Part shown: in pieces, positions 21,290 to 32,859 of the stretch
How positions within the stretch are numbered: the first letter of the stretch is position 1
How the letters are laid out: the number at the start of each line of letters is the position of its first letter
Assembly (NCBI GenBank): GCA_036365515.1
Contig: CM070876.1
Coordinates: 108,031,310-108,095,309, forward strand
Length of the DNA stretch: 64,000 nt
Direction: 5' to 3'
Source of the DNA: Torymus aiolomorphi
Lineage: Eukaryota; Arthropoda; Insecta; Hymenoptera; Torymidae
The notes under the pieces: generated by a model
Told to the model about the DNA's origin: nothing
Database searches by the model: none
What the model saw: the letters and a program-made list of their open reading frames with translations, nothing else
Position numbers and translations under genes: made by a program

Positions 21290-21545
21290 TAGGGCTGAAA
21301 GCCGCCAGCAGCTCGCCGCGGGCTGCTCGCCGTCGACGGTCAGCTGCTGCCGGCCCAGGCCTCTATGGGGCTTCACGGCCTCTGGAGATTCACGGCAATG
21401 CTGGCCTGAGCCCTCGTCCCACCCGCTGATGGCCTAGAAAGCCTCCTGCCCAGGCTACGCGGCCTAGGCTACCCGGGTCTAGAAAGCCCCGTAGCCTAGA
21501 AAGCCCTGGCCCAGAATCCCCACTGGCCGTGAATCCCCTCAGCTT
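21290..21545. other. Isolated GC-rich island with short repeats
   Basis: A 255-bp stretch of high GC content stands out against AT-rich flanks. It contains repeats of 'gcctagaaagcccc', 'ggcctaggctacccgg' and 'ttcacggcc'. No open frame with a domain is visible. It could be the edge of a GC-rich mobile element. Confidence 0.5.
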
Positions 21546-21547
21546 AT

Positions 21548-22335
21548 CTACTTAATAAATACTAAAAAAATAAAAAATAAAAATATTGAAAAATCGAAAT
21601 TTTTGTTTTTTGTCGCCGGGTTTGGATATCGGTCGGATGTAAGCTCATTTTCTTAAAGGAATTGAAATTGCCTATCAATCCATATTTTTGTCGGACCGAT
21701 CGGGTAATATTAAGTAGGTTAAAAAAAATAAAGAAAAATATCGAAAAATCGAAAATATTTTTTTACGGCAATCGGTTTAGATATCGGTCGCAAGTAATGA
21801 TATTTTCTTAAATATCTTGAAATTACCTATCAAATCCATACTTTTTCGGCCCGATCGGATAATGTTAAGTCAGTTAAAAAAAATAAAGAAAAATATAGAA
21901 AAATCGAAAATAATTTTTTACGGCGTTGGGTTTAGATATCGGTCGGAAGTAGTCACATTTTATTAAAGGTCTTGAAATTTCCTATCAATCCATATTTTTT
22001 TTGGCCTAATCGGATAATATTAAATTGATTAAAAAAAATAAAGAAAAATATGAAAAAATCGAAAATATTTTTCTATGGCGTTAGGGTTAGGGGTTTAGAT
22101 ATCGGTCGGAAGTAGTCACATTTTCTTAAAGGTCTTGAAATTCCTATCTATCCATATTTTTTTCACCTGATCGAATAATATTAAGTCGGTTAAAAAAATA
22201 TAGAAAAATATGGAAAAATCGAAAATATTTTTTTACGGCGTTGGGTTTAGATGTCGGTGGCAAGTAGTCATATTTTCTTAAAGGTATTGAAATTACCTAT
22301 CTATACATATTTTTGTCCGTCCAAATGGATAATTA
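21548..22335. repeat. Satellite of about 155 bp, five copies
   Basis: The marker 'gatatcggtcgg' recurs at 21625, 21780, 21935, 22098 and (as gatgtcggtgg) 22250, giving periods of 155, 155, 163 and 152. Each unit also has 'aaagaaaaatat.gaaaaatcg', 'ttcttaaaggt.ttgaaatt' and 'cctatcaatccatattttt'. The fourth unit gains eight bases by duplicating 'ttaggg'. Confidence 0.92.
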
Positions 22336-24136
22336 CTTTCTCAGCGGTTTTTTTTTTTGTTAGATTTAAGTGTTAGCATCATTATGCTTTTCTGTAAGAA
22401 CTAAAATATTTTTAATAATCGAGTGTAATTACATTAAATATTTTTGTGTCATTGAAGTAATATTTATGTAAGTAAGCTTTTCTATCAAATTTACTTTAAT
22501 TTAATTAGATTATGCTATTAATAATGACTTTGCCTATACGAAATGAAGCTTAAAAACCATATTTAAAAGTTGTGAAACAAGTAGTTATTTATTGGGACAC
22601 AAGAATTCGTACTATGGGTCAAGTGCCTTTGGTTAGTTATTTATTGAAACAAACGCACTCTTCATTATTTTCACCTTTTTTATAAATTTTAGTAAAAAAA
22701 TCGAACTAATTACCACTGTTATTCATAAACTATTGCAACTATTTATGAAATACAAAAGAAATTTTTAATTTACATGCGATTTATCCATAAAAATTCAGTA
22801 TAAAGCCTCTCAGCCACCTTAACGTGTTACTTATTGGTACTTTTACCTTATATATACTAGGGGGGTACCCCCCTACTCACTCCGTTCGTCAACCCCCCAC
22901 CTTCGACAAAACGTTTAAGAGAAGCTTACAATTCTTCTTTTTTTTATTGAAATATTAAAAAAGTTTCTAACGTCACCTTTGACGTACTATTAACATATGC
23001 GTTGGATTTTTATTTAAAGTGGTATCCTTCGCCAATAGCCCTACATAACCACTTCTCCTATTAAAATATATTACAAATAATGGTTTAAGGAATAGATTAA
23101 AGGAGTTCTCTCGATTTTGAATCAGAAAGCAGATTTTAACAAAATTTGAAGGACTGGTTAGTATAACTCTTAAAATAACTTAGTTAAATTTTTAGAACCA
23201 AAAGTTACCTAGGAAGCAAGATATTGATGTTTTCGTTTAAGTAATTTAACATGGAGTCTTATGGGAATTCGTACAAATTTACGTATTTTGCAGCACATTA
23301 AAAGTTGTTTGTAATGAAAAAATTTTCATCCAAAGATAAGCTTGCGAAGGACAATTATTGCTCTTAAAAAGTATCATGGGTACCCCTATGTATTAAAAAA
23401 AAATTAAGTGAATTAAAATACGGTAAAATGCTCAAAAAATGAGGCATAAATAATAATAAAATGTAATAAAAAATATAAAAAGTTCCATAAAAAGTTAAAT
23501 ATATTTTATATAAAATATATTTTCTGTATAATTATACAAAATTCAATACAGAATAATTATCAAAACATTCGCAAAATTCATGAGAGAATAATTATCAAAA
23601 CATTAATTGCTTGTATCAATGCTAAAATTTGACAACTTCAAGTAAGAAAAATCGTAAACTCTTACGACTATCAACAGTATTTGCATTTTACAAAATAAAG
23701 TATTTTGTAATGATATTGAATTACTAGCACATGAATATTTTGAAAGCGTGTTGCATTGCGAAATCAAAGACCGAGTCTTGCTTTAGCGCTATTTTATTTA
23801 GGCGATATATAATGCTGAATATAATAACGCATAAAAGTCCAGAAATGGCGTAATTTTTAATTGATTATCGTGCGTTGGTAGCGTAATAGCTTTTATCGCT
23901 AGCGAAAGACGATAAAAATTATTAAAAAGTATTGCTTTTCATTACTACGCATGCGCATAACCGCTTAAAGCGCGTTTTTGGCAGGCGTTATTTTTACAGA
24001 ATAATACTCCAGCTGGCGCGCGTGAAATGCGCCAGCGCGCATCCAATTAAATGAGCAACCGATCGCCCCCTCATCCACAGCTCAGCTACGCGCGCTCGTC
24101 TCCACCCTTGCCTGCCCTTCCGCCCGGGATGACATC
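22336..24136. other. AT-rich stretch, no gene seen
   Basis: No coding signature on either strand. A perfect 16-base palindrome (agggggg-tacccccct type) lies at 22859-22874. A smaller inverted repeat built on 'ttttatcg...cgataaaa' lies near 23890-23917. Composition turns GC-richer after 24000, where LINE sequence begins. Confidence 0.5.
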
Positions 24137-24400
24137 TTGCGAAGAATCCCAGGCTTGAGGGATCCCGACTACCAGACCACATTCGGGGCTGGAGGCACTG
24201 CCAAGCTTTCAGTTAATGTCTTGTGGCCGGACCCTATCCACAAGCTCTTGAAGCGTGCGACCGTCATCTGTAAAGCGCTCGACCACCAGAGGCCCATTGT
24301 AAAGAACCTAACGGTGTTCTTGCGCCCGGGGAGAAACGCCCCATTCATGCGTGTCTTCAGCGACGCAGACCTCGCTGCGCTGGCTAAACCCGCATCCTGA
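24137..24400 (+). pseudogene. LINE ORF1 C-terminal remnant
   Basis: 87 codons, with VNVLWPDPIHKLLKRATVIC and VKNLTVFLRPGRNAPFMRVF. The placement immediately before the endonuclease region and the GC-rich codon use identify it as ORF1 tail by position. No zinc knuckle is left. Confidence 0.5.
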
Positions 24401-24463
24401 CGTACGAGAAACCGTGCTCCAAACCGTGTAAACGTTGAAGCCTTTGTTGCTGGCCAAATAAAC

Positions 24464-25183
24464 GTGAATGGCCTATTCCCTTCTCATTTTGCTCCGCTCG
24501 AGGCCAAGGTTGCTGAGACCCGTTTCGGCGCTATCGCGATTGGCGAGACGAAGCTCAGTCCGCACGCGAATGACTCTCACCTTGCCCTCGACGGCTTTAA
24601 CTTTTTTCATGTAAATAGAGAGGGAATGGGCGGTGGCGCCATCGACCTTTACGTCCGTGACAAGTTCAGCGTCGATGTTCTGGCTGCCTGGGATCCCCTT
24701 CACGATAACACCCCAGAATTTATCATATGCGAGTTAAAAAAGGACCAGCTTAGACTCCTCTTCACTGCTGTCTATCGCCGCCCTCACGCCGCTTACCCTG
24801 TTCACTTCTTCAACTGCTTGGCCATCTAGCTCCCTCACTTTCCCTCCGCTATCAACGCCGGCGATTTCAACATGAATATGGCCCTTTCTAACTCCCCTGA
24901 TGCTACTCACCTCCATAATTCCATCTGTTCCAACTCTCTTCATCTTGTCTCCTCTGATCCCGCCCATCATCAGTTCTGGCGAAACTCGCACACCTGGATC
25001 GACCTCTTTATTATTAAGAGAGAGGATCGAGTGCTCACCTTCTCCAAATCAGCCGCTCCCTTCATTGTGGGGCATGACTTTCTCGAGATTTCCCTCGCTT
25101 GCACGAAAGCTTCCTCGGTTGAAAAGCCGGTGATGCTCCGCAATCTAAAGAGAGTCGACCCAGGGTTGCTCCGTCAAGCCCTA
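24464..25183 (+). pseudogene. LINE endonuclease domain, broken
   Basis: The frame 24464-24829 reads VNGLFPSHFAPLEAKVAE, then IGETKLSP, matching the N..E motif of LINE AP-endonucleases, and FTAVYRRPHA. A stop breaks it at 24827-24829. Another frame carries AGDFNMNM, and downstream a VGHDFLEISL stretch stands where SDH is expected, so Ser is replaced by Gly. The domain runs into the foldback insertion at 25184. Not functional. Confidence 0.75.
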
Positions 25184-26001
25184 CTGAAAAAAACCACATG
25201 GGATCCCATATAGGATCCCACGTGGAATCCCACACGAGATCCCACGTGTGAATTTGATATGGGATCCCATGTGGCATACCACGTTTGAACTCGAAGCATG
25301 AATTCCCACATGAGATCCCACAAGAGATCCCACATGGGATCTCATGTGGGATACCATGCGTTTAACTTGATTACGGGATCTCATGCAGATATGGCGTAAA
25401 ACTTTGAATCCCCCATTGTGAGTAATGGGGACATCAAAAAACAAGGCAAGCCTTGTAATTAGGACTCTTCGTAAAGAGTCATTTGAACGGCTGACTTACA
25501 CGGCTTATATACTCTCGGCCATCCAGTATATCTACAGAAAGCGCTATCGGAGCGCCGCATAGCGGTGACAAAGGAGAACTTGTGATGGGTGGCTCTCTAT
25601 AAGTAAGCTGGGGCTATTTATCCGCTATGCGGCGCTTCGGTAGTGCTGTCTGTGGATACGTTGGATAGCCAAGAGTATAAAGCCGTGTAAGTCAACCGTT
25701 CAAATGACTCTTTACGAATCGTCCTAATTATAAGGCTTGCCTTGTTTTTGATAACCCCGTTACTTACAATGGGGGACTCTAAGTTTTACGCCATATCTGC
25801 ATGAGATCCCGTACTCAAGTTAAACGCATGATATCCCACATGAGATCCCATGTGGGATCTTTTGTGGGATCTCATGTGGAAATTCATGCTGCGAGTTCAA
25901 ACGTGGGATGTCACATGGGATCCCATATCAAATTCACACGTGGGATCACGCGTGGGATTCCACATGGGATCCTATGTGGGATCCCATGTGGTTTTTTTCA
26001 G
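25184..26001. mobile_element. 818-bp full palindrome with TA flanks, made of GGGATCCCACATG-type blocks
   Basis: Left end CTGAAAAAAACCACATGGGA and the complement of the right end are the same, flanked by TA at 25182-25183 and 26002-26003, as in Tc1/mariner-type insertion. The two halves are inverted copies along their whole length, centred near 25592. The outer 220 bases of each arm are packed with variants of 'gggatcccatgtggga', each itself palindromic. No coding frame. It splits a LINE. Confidence 0.85.
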
Positions 26002-26181
26002 TAGGGAGCCCCTCTCCGACACCTACCTCCGCCCGATTTTCACGCCCCCTTCTCACCTCACACCTTCATCGCCACGACGAGTTCGCCTGAGTTCGTCCTA
26101 GGCCCGTGCCCCGCCGATGCTGATGTAGCGGAGCGCTCACTTAGTTATGCGCTCTCGAGCGCGCTCGATGACGTCGCCCCC

Positions 26182-28245
26182 TTGCGCAAGTTTGTTTTGT
26201 CTTCGCGCTGCAAACCATGGGTAAACCCCCAGATCAGGGCCCTGATGAGGTCCCGTGATCGCACCTATCGTCTTGCGCGCAACTCGGGCACAGTCGCCAA
26301 CCTAGATCGCTACCGTTCGCTTCGTGCAAAAACGTCTAACGCTCTTGACAGTGCTAAAAATAGACACGTTGCCTCTCGCCTTGCAAGTGCACCGTCCACG
26401 GATGCAAAGTGGCGCGAACTCCGACGCCTGCACGTCTCCAGCCCTTGCCTGTCGTCACCGCTCACAAAGTTCGCTGCCAATGATCTCAACGCGCATTACT
26501 CTACGACCGTCAATCGCCACCCTCCTATCTCTGAATCTGATTTCGATTTTATAGCGATCAGCCTCTCACACCATCCCTAACCAGCCTCTTTTGCCTGCGG
26601 CCCTTCACCGAGCGAGATGTAGTGGTGCCATCTCAAATTCTTTCTCAAAGGCCATGGGGCTTGATGGCCAACTGGAAAAAAGCCATCATTAGACCACTCG
26701 CCAAGTCGAAAGCGATGTCTCTGCCCTCCGACACGCGACCGATAGTCCAGCTGCCAGAACTATCCAAGGTGCTTCAGCGTCTGGTGCATAACCAGCTCCA
26801 CGGCTATCTCGAAGCTAACGGCATACTCCACCAACGCCAAGCAGGCTTCCGTCGCGAGCATAGTATTGAAACTGCTCTCCTAGGAGTCTTTGATGACATC
26901 CGTCATGCCATCGACTTGCGCATGCTTACCTTTCTCATTCTCTTCGACTTCTCAAAGGCCTTCGACTCAATCCCCCACGCTGCCCTGCTCGTCAAACTCA
27001 GATCAACCAATTTTTCCACTCATGCCCTGCGGTGGTTTTTCACACACCTGGCCGATAAGCTTCAGGCTGTTATCTATTCTCGTAGCTAAATTTCGGATTG
27101 GCTTTGTGCGACATCTGGAGTCCCGCAAGGGAGCGTTCTTGGTCCGCTACTCTTCGCCATCTATATAAATGACCTCCCGGCCGTGGTCCGTTCCTCTAGG
27201 GTCATGATCTTTGGTGACGACACGCAGCTGTACCATCATTTTTTCCCGTCTAATTTCCATCTAGCTCTCGATTGCATTACCCGACTCGCCCAAGCGTTTG
27301 CAGACTGGGCACGTGTAAACGGCCTCGCTCTGAATGCCGGCAAAACAGGGGTCATAATCCGCGATGCCTACACTCAGGAGCTCGACCTTGAAATCTTACC
27401 ACGCACCATTATTCACGATACCTGCCTCCCGTACGTGACGGAAGCGCGGAGTCTAGGAGTCACCTTTTCTAACACTTTCAACTGGCAAACTCATGTCAAA
27501 CACGTTAAGCGCAAAGTGTTTGGCTCCGTATACACCCTGCGCTTCTTCCGTCATGCACTGTCGAGAGACGTTAGAAAGAACCTCGCCGAAACGCTCGTCT
27601 TCACTCAGTTCGACTATGCCGTCCCTGTCGACTATGCCGCCCCAGTCTCCGTCTCGGCGCTGTCGCAACTTATGCGCGTCGATTCTTGACATACGCCAGT
27701 GGGCTAGCGACTTGTGCTCCGTCTCCGTTCTCTCGCAACTTATGCGCGACTGCTATCGTGTCGAGCTGGCCGCACCGCGACTTGTGTACAACCACCTCGA
27801 CAAGGCGCGTGTAAGAAAACTCGAGAAAGCTCGTAAAGCCTGCGTGCGGTTCGTGGTTGGAAACATCCCGCGTCGTGATCACATCACACCCTACAGGCTC
27901 GCTCTTCGCTGGTTGTCCGCCCTGCGAAGGCGCCAATACCTCATCGGCGTCCAGGCCTTCAAGGTAGTGGCCAACGCGTACCCGCTGTACCTCTTTGATC
28001 GGTTCAACTGTCGGCAAAGCGTTGATCTGGACCTGTGCCGTTCCGAGCGCCACCCGCCACAACACGCGTTTGAACTATATCCGCGGCGAACAGAAACTTT
28101 CAAGCATTCGTTCGCTCTCAAAGCAATTGACTTGCTTAACTCGGTGGACGTCGCTGATTTTCCCCTGCTAACTTCCTGTCATTCAAAAATTCCTTTCGAG
28201 AGGCCCTCTTTAGTCGCGATGTGGCCGATTGGAACCTGTGCGTTC
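26182..28245 (+). pseudogene. LINE reverse transcriptase and C-terminal region, several breaks
   Basis: The linker frame (26182-26580) is followed by a frame with RPIVQLPELSKVLQRLVHNQ, GFRREHSIETALLG and FLILFDFSKAFDSIPHAALL (26622-27089), then a stop. After a frame change come [20 protein letters not shown] and [13 protein letters not shown], where FGDD replaces the usual Y/FADD. Near 27640-27750 a segment around 'tctcgcaacttatgcgcg' is tandemly duplicated and shifts the frame. The last part (to about 28245) contains KARVRKLEKARKACVRFVVG and ALRWLSALRRRQYLIGVQAF. Several lesions make it inactive. Confidence 0.8.
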
Positions 28246-28365
28246 GTAATGAAGGTCTGCTTGCGTGTTAGCACTACCGCCTACCGCTACCAACAGCTGT
28301 CCCACGTGCTCATCTATAGAGCCTGCGTCCACCTGTGCGCTCTGCAACATTTGCGTCATTCATCT

Positions 28366-28612
28366 CATTCTTTTTTTTTGTACTCGCCCTCATAATCTCT
28401 TTCCCTGCATTTTCTCGTTTCCTTGTTTTCCCGTTTATTCTTACCTTCATTTTTCATCTTTCATCTTTCATTTTTCTTTTTTCATCTCCCCTTTTTCATT
28501 TTCTTTTTTCATTTTTCATCTTTGTTTCTTTTTTCATTTTTCATTTTTTCATCTTTCATTTGCCTTTTTCATTTTTCATTTTTCCCTCTTTCATATTTTA
28601 TTTACTGTTATT
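28366..28612. repeat. Pyrimidine-rich (TTCATTTTTCATC)n tract at LINE 3' end
   Basis: Imperfect repeats of 'ttcatttttcatcttt' lie at the 3' end of the LINE, followed by a short 'gttattgttggctaagcgtt' sequence. The position suggests the element's 3' tail region. Confidence 0.75.
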
Positions 28613-28620
28613 GTTGGCTA

Positions 28621-29356
28621 AGCGTTAGATATATACTCACTTACTTGCGTCTATTATTCTAGTAAGATATATCTAATATGATATATTTAAAGACCATTTA
28701 ATACAAAAGAGCCAGTATTAACGTGGAGGTCATATGTGAAGAAGCACTGATGATCGGACAGATCATATATATGGAAAATTAACAAAATACTGCAAAAAAG
28801 GGACATTTAACTTGTAAGTATTAAATATGTAAGGCCCATATGACAAAATGGCAATGATCTTCCTTCATTTTTTGACAAAGCAAGTTCGTTTGTCCTAGTC
28901 TGAGCCAAATCCATGACCCGACGACGCCGGCCTCCCCATGTTAGTATTATATAACGGTCAAATATGATTTCTTAAAGCTACTACAGTTATTATATATTTT
29001 TTCGTGCAAAACGACGTTTTCAGCCGGTAGACGTCTTTAAATCACTCAATATTTTATTAAGAGTGCCAAATTTCTTAAATAATGATCATATCCGCATAAG
29101 TTCATTGCAATTACCGTCCCAAGTTTTAGGCATACCCACCTCTGTTTGACTTCTATGATCAACCGAGATACAATTTCGTTACTCTACTTCCACAAAAGTG
29201 GGATTCTATACTCCTTATTTCTTATAATTTTATGAACAGAGACATAAAAAGATTATAGGAACCACTTATTCTCAAACATGCTAATTGAATATTGAGTATA
29301 GCAATAAGAACTGAATTTCTGTTTGGAAATGTATTACCTTGTATGTATTTTGTTAG
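28621..29356. other. AT-rich stretch, possible intron upstream of SMYD-like exon
   Basis: No repeat or coding signature is recognised. It ends in a pyrimidine-rich 'tgtattttgttag' that fits a 3' splice site for the next exon. Confidence 0.4.
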
Positions 29357-29552
29357 GATTATATAACAAGGAGAATTTTTCCTGTTCTGCAACGTCAAAT
29401 TTACTAAAGATTGAAGAAACTACTTCTGCTGGTAAGCAGGCCGTTGCTAATAGTATAATCTATCCGGGGGATGCACTGATCACTGAAGATCCTACAGCAG
29501 CGTGTTTGTTAGCTAACTTTTATGATTCTCACTGTCAAACATGTTTACGAAG
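29357..29552 (+). CDS. Internal exon of a SMYD-like (SET/MYND) gene
   Basis: The exon lies between an acceptor (tattttgttag, AG at 29355-29356) and a consensus donor (AG|GTATGT, GT at 29553-29554). In phase it reads EETTSAGKQAVANSIIYPGD, ALITEDPTAACLLANF and DSHCQTCLRR. A Gly-containing start, a 'GD.L..E.P.A.CL' stretch and an HC..C pair match the SET N-part running into the first Cys pair of the MYND zinc finger in SMYD proteins. No adjoining exon is identified: the rest of MYND should follow downstream but I do not find it before 32 kb. It could be a lone exon of a broken gene or part of a gene with long introns. Confidence 0.5.
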
Positions 29553-30149
29553 GTATGTTTTCTAATAATAATCACTGCTAAAAAAATTAATATTTACCAG
29601 ATCCTACGTTAGTAATTTAACATTACGATGATTTATTATCTTGTTCATACGACCCCAAAACAAATATCTTAGGAATCTTCTTTTCCGATGCGATTCCTCT
29701 TAAAAGTTGTAAAACGCGCAGGGAAAATTTTATTTTCTCAATTTTCGTTTCTTTAATTGGATGATTTTTAAATATTAGCGAATTAAAAAAAAATACACTA
29801 TTATTTCTTACATATTTCAGTAAACAGCTGCTAAGAAAATTTTTGTTGTTTTTTTTATTTCTTTTACTATTTTACCGATATTTTAATGAAATATTATTCC
29901 ATAGACAAGACAATAATATGGTCGGATTGGAAAATACAATTGTCTTAAAAATATGCCTTTGGTTCCTACATACTTCTAAAACACGCGAACAATAATTGTT
30001 TTTGGAGTTCTTCCTATTTTAATTTTTTTCAATATTCATGGTCTATGTAACAATATTCATTTAATTAACTTATGCGCTTTTGTACAATATTAAAAACAAT
30101 TCAATTATATCGTTTGCATTTCCCGCCATTATTGGTTGCCAAGATGGCT
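29553..30149. other. AT-rich, likely intron, nothing recognised
   Basis: Follows a good splice donor. No exon, repeat or RNA gene is evident. Confidence 0.4.
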
Positions 30150-30770
30150 GCATAAGAAAAAGAGCCTTCCGATCGGCTTCCCCAAGAAAAATCCGCTGCC
30201 AATTCATTGTCATGTAGCTTCTTCAAACTAATTTATCAATTCATTTTTTTATACTTTTTCATAAAATAGTTTTTTTCTCAAAAACAAATGAAGAAAATTT
30301 ATTGAAATTTTAACCAAATATAGTTTTTTTAACGGAGTGTGCGAAACTCGCCTTCTCGTGCTTGTTTTGCATGCGCGAAGTAGCTGTTTTACACACGGCG
30401 TGCGCGAAGGTCGCGCATGCGCAGATCAATTTACTTTCGCGCACGCCGTGCGAGAAACAGCTACTTCGCGCACGCAAAACAAACAACAAGGATAGTTTCA
30501 CACACTCCGTTAAAAAAAATAGAGTTCGATACACGTGACCGAAAAGGGTCATCATTGCACGGGTGTTTTTGTCACCCTCGCTTCGCTCGGGCGACAAACT
30601 ACACCCGTGCGAGGCTGACCCACTCCGCACACTTGTATCGAAAATAACTATTTTAATATGTGGTTAAAATTTTGAGTCAATTTGTCAAATATTCTCTGAA
30701 ACACAAGTATTCGAAAATATTTCAAAATAATTAGTTCTTTAAGAAATAACACACATCTGTATTATTTTAA
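30150..30770. repeat. Dispersed repeat copy, inverted relative to 51445-51680
   Basis: Bases 30150-30322 ('gctgccaattcattg', 'cttcttcaaactaatttatc', 'ttaaccaaatatag') and 30655-30752 ('ttttgagtc', 'caagtattcgaaaatatttc', 'agttcttta') match the complement of 51445-51680. In the other copy these two parts are nearly adjacent. Here they are separated by about 330 bp with two hairpins. Confidence 0.8.
30324..30642. other. Two tandem hairpins inserted in a dispersed repeat
   Basis: Hairpin 1 (30324-30518) pairs 'tttttttaacggagtgtg' with 'cacactccgttaaaaaaa' and has GC-rich inner arms (gcgcgaagtagctgttt / aaacagctacttcgcgc). Hairpin 2 (30525-30642) pairs 'ttcgatacacgtg' with 'cacttgtatcgaa' and 'tgcacgggtgt' with 'acacccgtgc', around a gcttcgctcgggcg core. 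Both are GC-rich in AT-rich DNA and absent from the other repeat copy. Confidence 0.75.
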
Positions 30771-31170
30771 TAAACTGTTTATTTTCATAATCTTATCTGC
30801 TTTTATAATGATTGAAAACTCGCTGTGAGACTGTTTGAAAAACGATGAGAAAAAAAGAATATCAATCTTACCTTCTACATTTCTTATAAAGTTATTCCTG
30901 TTTAGTTTTTTTATTTGGCGGATTATAATCTTTATACAACTGTTTCTTTTATTTCAAATTTTGTCATTGTTTCTTCGAATGCATCGTCAAATTGATTTGA
31001 GTATTGATCATCTCTACCGTCTTTAGTTATTCATAAAAAAATACATGTTTTGCTTCCTCCTAGAGGAAGCTTTGTAATAGTAAAATTTTCAACTTCGTTA
31101 AAACTATCTATAAACATCATTAGAGGTGTTAGAAGTTTGTTTCACATGATTTTAGAAAATGTCTATATGG

Positions 31171-31222
<52 letters not shown>

Positions 31223-32044
31223 ACCGCTTTATCTCCGGAGCTACGCGGTCGATTTTAACCATCAGGTTCTCATTTTTTTGTTTTTTTATTCCGAATTCGG
31301 GAAGAAAATAATTTTTGATGATTTACTGATCCGTTTTTGTTTTATTTCAAACTTTTGATTTTCGAAAAATTTATTTTTGTTATTTTTTAATGATCGGATT
31401 TAAATTTTTGAATCGGATGGGTTGCTTTCGAAAGAGCATAAAAAAACCTATAATTTCAAAATAAAAAGAATTATCTAGCTATCACGGTTCTCTTGTTATT
31501 AACAAAAACGTGTTTTTTTTTAAAAAGCTAATAACTCCTAAACTAAACGGTCAATTTTTTGGAGAAAATTCACGATAATGCAGAATATAAATTGCTATAA
31601 TCCGTGAAAATTTTAATCCATTCTGTTCGTTAGTTTTTGAGAAAAAAATTAAAAAATGGAAATAATGTGTTCTCTATGTCGTACGTTTTATGGAGTAAAC
31701 CTGAATTAATCGTTTTGTAATTTCTTATAAAGGTAGATTTTGGATAGATCTCGGCTAAGTTCTTTGGGCTACATGATCGGTCCATAAATTTCTGAGATAT
31801 TTGAGGTTAAAATTTTTTTAACCTTTTCTTCAAATCGAAATTTCTCGAAAACGGCTCCATGTATCTGAATCGGATGGGTGGCATTCGAAAGCGAATTTGA
31901 ATACCTATATTTTCTAAAAAAAATTATTTTTTTAGCTATCACGGTTCTTTTGTTATTAATAAAAACGTAAACATAGAAAAATGAAAAAAATGAGTTTGTA
32001 CAAAAATGTAGTAGATTTGACCGTTCGTTAGTTGGAGTTAAATA
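30771..32044. other. AT-rich dispersed repeats with a GT microsatellite
   Basis: A GT tract lies at about 31162-31209, followed by ATGT steps. From about 31380 to 32040 blocks such as 'agctatcacggttct.ttgttatta' and 'ggtccataaatttctgagata' recur, and related blocks lie at 34130-34680 and, inverted, at 52150-52640. No coding frame is supported. Confidence 0.6.
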
Positions 32045-32544
32045 TTTAAGGAAAATAATTGGCTCGATCGATCACTTCGAACCATTTATTGTTGATTTGA
32101 AAATTCAAATCCGACGTTTCGACAGTGTTTTTGACTGTCTTCCTTAGGGCTACATAGAAATAACAATAAAATTATATACAAAAAAATTTTATAATTTATA
32201 ATTTAAGTCGGTGCAAAATTGATAAACTGACCTTAAAAAAATTACGAAAAATACATAGTAACTTAGGTGTTACTTCGTCAATACAAAGTAGTCATGAATT
32301 TATATCGAGAATGTCTATTAGCTGACTAAAAACATATGGAAATTAAAATAAATTGTAAACCAAAAATAAAAAAATGAATGAAAAAATAAATTAAAACGCT
32401 ATTCTTACCATTAGCATTGGACACATCGTGACTAAGTGAGAGCGGCGAAAATTGCGCTTTATATACTGTTGGGGAGAAAAATAAACGGAAAGTTTAAATA
32501 CGCGTATATGTTCACAAATTTCAAAAAGAGGCGCGATCGAGGCG

Positions 32545-32859
32545 ATCAGTTTCCTTGATATCAATATTATTAGAAGCTTAGATAATAATAAAATTATTAT
32601 GAATTGGTATCGTAAGCCTACAGCGTCGGCCCGTTACATAAACTTCCTTTCTCACCACCCGTTCTCACAGAAAATTGCTATTATTTACAGTTTAGTTGAC
32701 AAAGCAATTAAATTATCCGATAAATCTTTCCATGAAGAAAACCTCCAGATTATTAAAAAATTGCTCACAGCCAATAATTTTCCAGTTAAAGAAAACTTAC
32801 TCCTAAAAAACGCTCCAATAATCCTAAATTCATTATCTTACCATACATCAAAAAATTGA
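32545..32859 (+). pseudogene. Penelope-like reverse transcriptase, C-terminal part
   Basis: From 32545 the frame reads ISFLDINIIRSLDNNKIIMN and WYRKPTASARYINFLSHHPF, the hallmark end of the Penelope-like RT, then AIIYSLVDKAIKLSDKSFH. The catalytic palm (YADD-type box) is missing, because the coding sequence begins at the edge of the left arm. It ends in a stop at 32857-32859 where the frame slips by one into the endonuclease frame, four bases overlapping. In intact elements this is one ORF. Confidence 0.85.

Larger units (their letters stand above)
24137..28620 (+). mobile_element. Decayed GC-rich LINE, split by a foldback insertion
   Basis: ORF1 tail, endonuclease, linker, reverse transcriptase and C-terminal region occur in order on the plus strand but in several frames. 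The element is interrupted at 25184-26001 by a palindromic element and ends in a T-rich 'ttcatttttcatc' tract. GC content contrasts with neighbouring AT-rich DNA. The clade is not determined; it differs from the jockey-like LINE at 16710. Confidence 0.85.

Noticed and set aside
25062..26101. Frames with repeated 'GSHVGSHV'-like text
   Set aside because: Read from the GGGATCCCACATG blocks of a foldback element.
30310..30647. 106- and 76-codon frames
   Set aside because: They lie in hairpin arms and mirror one another.
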